A stretch of DNA of 64,000 bases, taken from JAYPHU01 sp038127535. GTDB lineage: Bacteria; Pseudomonadota; Alphaproteobacteria; Rhodospirillales; UBA2165. Shown in pieces: positions 60,895 through 64,000 of the stretch. The stretch is taken from positions 18,586-82,585 of the forward strand of contig JAYPHU010000016.1 in assembly GCA_038127535.1 (NCBI GenBank), written 5' to 3'. Numbering within the stretch: the stretch's first letter is position 1; each line of letters begins with the position of its first letter. The notes under the pieces are model-generated. The model made no database searches, was not told the DNA's origin, and saw nothing but the letters and a program-made list of their open reading frames with translations. The translations under genes were made by a program, and so were the position numbers.

Positions 60895-63045
60895 ATGGAA
60901 CGATCATTCGCAAAGGAAATTGAGCTGCTGCGGCTCGGCGACGGCGATACCTTCCAAGGAGAAGGCATATTGGCCGTGACCAAGGCTTTGCTGCAGTCCG
61001 GCGTCGCCTATGTGGGTGGCTATCAGGGCGCGCCTGTCTCGCATCTGCTGGATGTGCTGGTGCAGGCCGAAGACCTGATGGGCGAGCTCGGCATCAATGT
61101 CGAAGCAAACTCCAACGAAGCCTCCGCCGCCGCCATGCTGGGCGCATCGATCAACTATCCGGTCCGGGGCGCGGTCACCTGGAAGTCCGTGGTCGGCACC
61201 AATGTGGCCGCCGACGCGATTTCCAACCTGGCCTCCGCCGGCGTCATCGGCGGAGCGATGATCATCTCGGGCGAAGACTACGGCGAAGGCGCCAGCGTTA
61301 TTCAGGAACGCACCCACGCCTTCGCTCTGAAATCCACGCTATGGATGCTCGACCCGCGTCCCAATCTGGAGTCCATCGTCAATATCGTCGAGAAAGGCTT
61401 CGAGCTCTCGGAAATTTCAAACACGCCAGTGATGCTGGAACTGCGCATCCGGGCATGCCACCTGCAGGGCGAGTTTAAGACCAAGAACAACACCCCGCCG
61501 CCCCTCAGCACCGTCCATAAGGCGGACGAACCTGCGGCGTTCCTGTATGACCGTTTGAGCCACCCGCCGGTGACCTTCAAGCAGGAAAAGCACAAGGTCG
61601 AAAACCGCCTGCCCGCCGCCCGCAAATTTATTCAAGACAATAAGTTGAACGAGATTTTCGACGGTGATCTGTCTCAGATGGGCATTATCGTGCAGGGCGG
61701 GCTCTACAACACGCTGATCCGGCGGCTGTCCAACATGGGTCTGGCCGATCCGTTTGGCAACAGCCGCATTCCGCTCTATGTCCTTAATGTCACCTATCCG
61801 CTGGTGCCGGATGAGGTCACCAGTTTCTGCGCCTTCAAGGACATGGTCCTAGTGGTCGAGGAAGGCAATCCGGAATTCATCGAACAGCAAATCGGGCAAA
61901 TTCTGCGCCGCGCCGATCTGCAGACCAAGCTGCATGGCAAGGACGTCCTGCCGGAGGCCGGCGAGTATTCAGCCGAGGTGCTGAAGCAAGGCCTGATCGA
62001 TTTCCTGGGCGAGTTTGAATCTCATCTGCCGGCCGAGATCAACGTGGAGAGCCTGCGCGACCAAGCAGCCAAGGTGCTGGACACCAAGGCCTTCGGCCAA
62101 AGCGAGATCGGTGATCATCTGCCGCCCCGCCCGCCAGGGTTCTGCACCGGCTGTCCCGAACGCCCCGTGTTTTCGGCGATCAAATTATTGAAGGAAGAGA
62201 TCGGCGAAATTCATATTTCCGCCGATATCGGCTGCCACGCGTTCGGCACGTTTGCGCCGTTCAGCATGGGCAATTCGATCCTCGGCTACGGGATGAGCCT
62301 CGCCAGCGCGGCGGGCGTCCGCGGCATTCAAAAGAAACGCACCATCAGCATCATGGGCGACGGCGGGTTCTGGCATAACGGCCTGCAGACCGGCGTGCTC
62401 TCGACTCTGTTCAACAAGGGCGATGCCATCTTGATCATCATGCAGAACGGCTACTCCTCGGCGACTGGACAGCAATACATCCCATCGACCATCGACCGGG
62501 ACGAAAACAAGCCGCTGAACACGGAGATCGAGCGGACGCTCAAGTCCCTGGGCGTCGAATGGCTCCGGACCGTCCGCACCTATAGCGTCGACAAAATGGT
62601 GGACACGCTGCACGACGCCATGACCAGCAAGCATACGGGCCTCAAGGTCATTATCGCCGACGGGGAATGCATGCTGGCCCGTCAGCGCCGGCTGCGCGGT
62701 GAAAACGCCCAGAAACTGAAACAAGGCCTAAAGGTCGTCACGCCCCGCTTCGGTGTGGATGACGAGGTCTGCACCGGCGACCATTCCTGCATGCGGCTGT
62801 CCGGCTGTCCGTCCCTGACCATCAAGCCGAACCCTGATCCGCTGCGCACCGATCCGGTGGCACACGTGAATAACGGCTGTGTCGGCTGCGGGCTCTGCGG
62901 CGAAGTATCCCACGCGGCGGTACTCTGCCCCTCCTTCTACAAGGCGGAGCGGGTGCAGAACGCCAACGCCTTCGATAAGGCGTTGCACAAAATCCGCCGG
63001 GGCGTCATCGGCATGTTCTCCAACGGTGATGGAGCGTCGGCATGA
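60895..63045 (+). CDS. Indolepyruvate ferredoxin oxidoreductase, alpha subunit (IorA-like)
   Basis: A 716-residue TPP- and Fe-S-dependent 2-oxoacid oxidoreductase subunit. GYQGAPVSHLLDVL and AAMLGASINYPVRGAVTWKS are the N-terminal domain. GFCTGCPERPVF precedes the TPP domain, with IMGDGGFWHNGLQTG and MQNGYSSATGQQ. Near the C-terminus Cys-rich segments (VCTGDHSCMRLSGCP and NNGCVGCGLCGEVS) bind one or two 4Fe-4S clusters. It likely oxidises indolepyruvate or another aryl pyruvate. The start is not certain: ATG at 60895, or TTG at 60880 very close to AAGGA. Its stop overlaps the beta gene start (ATGA). Confidence 0.9.
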   Translation: MERSFAKEIELLRLGDGDTFQGEGILAVTKALLQSGVAYVGGYQGAPVSHLLDVLVQAEDLMGELGINVEANSNEASAAAMLGASINYPVRGAVTWKSVVGTNVAADAISNLASAGVIGGAMIISGEDYGEGASVIQERTHAFALKSTLWMLDPRPNLESIVNIVEKGFELSEISNTPVMLELRIRACHLQGEFKTKNNTPPPLSTVHKADEPAAFLYDRLSHPPVTFKQEKHKVENRLPAARKFIQDNKLNEIFDGDLSQMGIIVQGGLYNTLIRRLSNMGLADPFGNSRIPLYVLNVTYPLVPDEVTSFCAFKDMVLVVEEGNPEFIEQQIGQILRRADLQTKLHGKDVLPEAGEYSAEVLKQGLIDFLGEFESHLPAEINVESLRDQAAKVLDTKAFGQSEIGDHLPPRPPGFCTGCPERPVFSAIKLLKEEIGEIHISADIGCHAFGTFAPFSMGNSILGYGMSLASAAGVRGIQKKRTISIMGDGGFWHNGLQTGVLSTLFNKGDAILIIMQNGYSSATGQQYIPSTIDRDENKPLNTEIERTLKSLGVEWLRTVRTYSVDKMVDTLHDAMTSKHTGLKVIIADGECMLARQRRLRGENAQKLKQGLKVVTPRFGVDDEVCTGDHSCMRLSGCPSLTIKPNPDPLRTDPVAHVNNGCVGCGLCGEVSHAAVLCPSFYKAERVQNANAFDKALHKIRRGVIGMFSNGDGASA

Positions 63046-64000
63046 ACACGGCAACGACACAGCCCCTGACCATCATGATCGCCGCCATGGGCGGTGAAGG
63101 CGGCGGCGTTCTGATGGACTGGATCGTCAGCGCCGCCAACGCCAAAGGTCTCGCGGTGCAGGCCACCTCCATTCCCGGTGTGGCGCAGCGCACCGGCGCA
63201 ACCTCCTATTATGTGGAACTTTGGCCGGAGGTTCTGCCCGACGGATCCCCCAATCCGATCTTTTCGTTAAACCCGTCCGTTGGCGAGGTGGACGTGATGA
63301 TCGCCACTGAACTGGCGGAGGGCGGCCGGGCGCTGGAGAACGGCTTTATCACCAATGAACGGACGACGCTGATCGGCTCAACCCACCGGGTATTTCTCAA
63401 TGTGGAAAAAATGGCCATGAGCGATGGCCGACTGGATGAGAAAAAATTGTTTGAGGCGCTGAAGGCCTGCTCGAAGAAAGCCATTCTGTTCGACGGTGCC
63501 GAGCTGGCGCAAAAGAACGGCACGATGATTAACTCCGTCATGCTGGGCGCATTGGCCGGCGCGGATTGCCTGCCCTTAAGCGCCGACGACCTGACCGGCG
63601 CGATCAAAGCCGAAGGCAAGGCGGTCGAACCCAACCTGGCCGGATTTGCCGCCGGCCTCGATATGGCGCGCACCGGCACGACTGAACTGAAAGGTGATCC
63701 GGCAAAGCGCGATCTGACCAGCCCGGCGCAACAGGCGCTCGAAGGCCGGGTGACAACGGATTTCCCGTCCGAGGCTCATGACATCCTTATCCACGGCGTA
63801 CGCCGCTTGTCCGACTATCAGAACGCCGCTTATGCCGCCACGTACCTGGACCGGATGGCGGCGTTTGCCGGCGGCAATGCCCAGCTCTGCCGTGAAGTCG
63901 CGCGGAACCTGGCTGTCCGCATGTCCTTTGAAGACATCATCCGGGTTGCCCAGGCCAAGGTGCGGAGCGCCCGGACCACCCGCATTCAGGGCGAGCTCAA
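63042..64000 (+). CDS. Indolepyruvate oxidoreductase, beta subunit (IorB-like; 3' end outside window)
   Basis: About 319 codons are present and the frame is still open at the window end. IMIAAMGGEGGGVLMDWIVS and TSIPGVAQRTGATSYYVEL are the gamma/beta-type domain that carries the CoA-independent oxidoreductase fold. EVDVMIATELAEGGRALENG and TLIGSTHRVFLNVEKMAM follow. After about residue 230 a further region starts (HDILIHGVRRLSDYQNAAYA), matching the long alphaproteobacterial form with an extra C-terminal domain. The ATG at 63042 overlaps the stop of the alpha gene, so the two are translated together. Confidence 0.9.
   Translation, partial: MNTATTQPLTIMIAAMGGEGGGVLMDWIVSAANAKGLAVQATSIPGVAQRTGATSYYVELWPEVLPDGSPNPIFSLNPSVGEVDVMIATELAEGGRALENGFITNERTTLIGSTHRVFLNVEKMAMSDGRLDEKKLFEALKACSKKAILFDGAELAQKNGTMINSVMLGALAGADCLPLSADDLTGAIKAEGKAVEPNLAGFAAGLDMARTGTTELKGDPAKRDLTSPAQQALEGRVTTDFPSEAHDILIHGVRRLSDYQNAAYAATYLDRMAAFAGGNAQLCREVARNLAVRMSFEDIIRVAQAKVRSARTTRIQGEL

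Noticed and set aside
60867..60923. Possible 18-codon leader peptide before the indolepyruvate oxidoreductase gene
   Set aside because: It has an ATG but no amino-acid bias or attenuator hairpin, and it overlaps the real gene; probably chance.

Overview
The window is one contiguous stretch of an alphaproteobacterial chromosome, most likely of Rhodospirillales type. Evidence for this is the glyQ-glyS-ppdK order, the CbtAB plus CobN/CobW cobalamin cluster, orphan TRAP-type binding proteins, CoA-linked catabolic genes and a high G+C content with C/G-ending codons. Genes are dense, on both strands, and start or stop codons often overlap. No plasmid, phage, insertion-sequence or CRISPR signal was seen.

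Layout. 1-9.6 kb: ppdK (3' end cut by the window), glyS and glyQ on the minus strand, then small housekeeping genes (methyltransferase, VOC protein, S49 peptidase, TrmN6-like enzyme, DUF2007). 9.6-10.9 kb: a polyprenyl diphosphate synthase and tRNA-Pro(CGG). 10.9-22 kb: an eroded accessory zone. It holds a TPR-sulfotransferase pseudogene with five lesions, a VOC dioxygenase/FAH hydrolase pair, two orphan TRAP-type binding proteins (one stopped by an amber codon), cytochrome c, apt, a MetE-like zinc protein, DUF3500, and a junction where a sulfotransferase remnant and a pcm remnant both lose their 5' ends. 22-30 kb: PiT transporter, COG0523 GTPase, exostosin-like protein, and a CoA-transferase / EamA / acyl-CoA dehydrogenase / hotdog dehydratase group. 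30-35.6 kb: a four-gene surface-glycan cassette (glycosyltransferase-TPR, nucleotidyltransferase-kinase fusion, second nucleotidyltransferase, WavE-like protein).

35.6-59.5 kb is a nearly complete cobalamin locus with two B12 riboswitches. The first precedes the cobalt importer cbtBA. The second precedes cobP-cobW-cobN-cobO-cobQ. Further blocks are cobT (minus); cobS and an alpha-ribazole phosphatase; cobD (minus); cbiX-cobH-cobL-cobI-cbiG/cobJ-cobM; cobK-cbiD (minus); cobA-cobB; and cobC (minus). The enzyme set is a hybrid. CbiX, CbiG and CbiD mark early cobalt insertion (the anaerobic-type route), yet the large CobN subunit of the late aerobic chelatase is also present. CobG, CobF, CobZ and the chelatase subunits CobS/CobT are not in the window. 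Cobalt handling is marked by His-rich segments in CbtB, CbtA, CobW and CbiX.

59.5-64 kb: glycerate 2-kinase and an indolepyruvate ferredoxin oxidoreductase pair, the second gene running off the end. No recognisable transcription factor gene occurs in the window; the only clear regulators are the two riboswitches. The best candidates for something little described are the glycan cassette (30-35.6 kb), the MetE-like protein (17.9 kb) and the dual-chelatase B12 locus.
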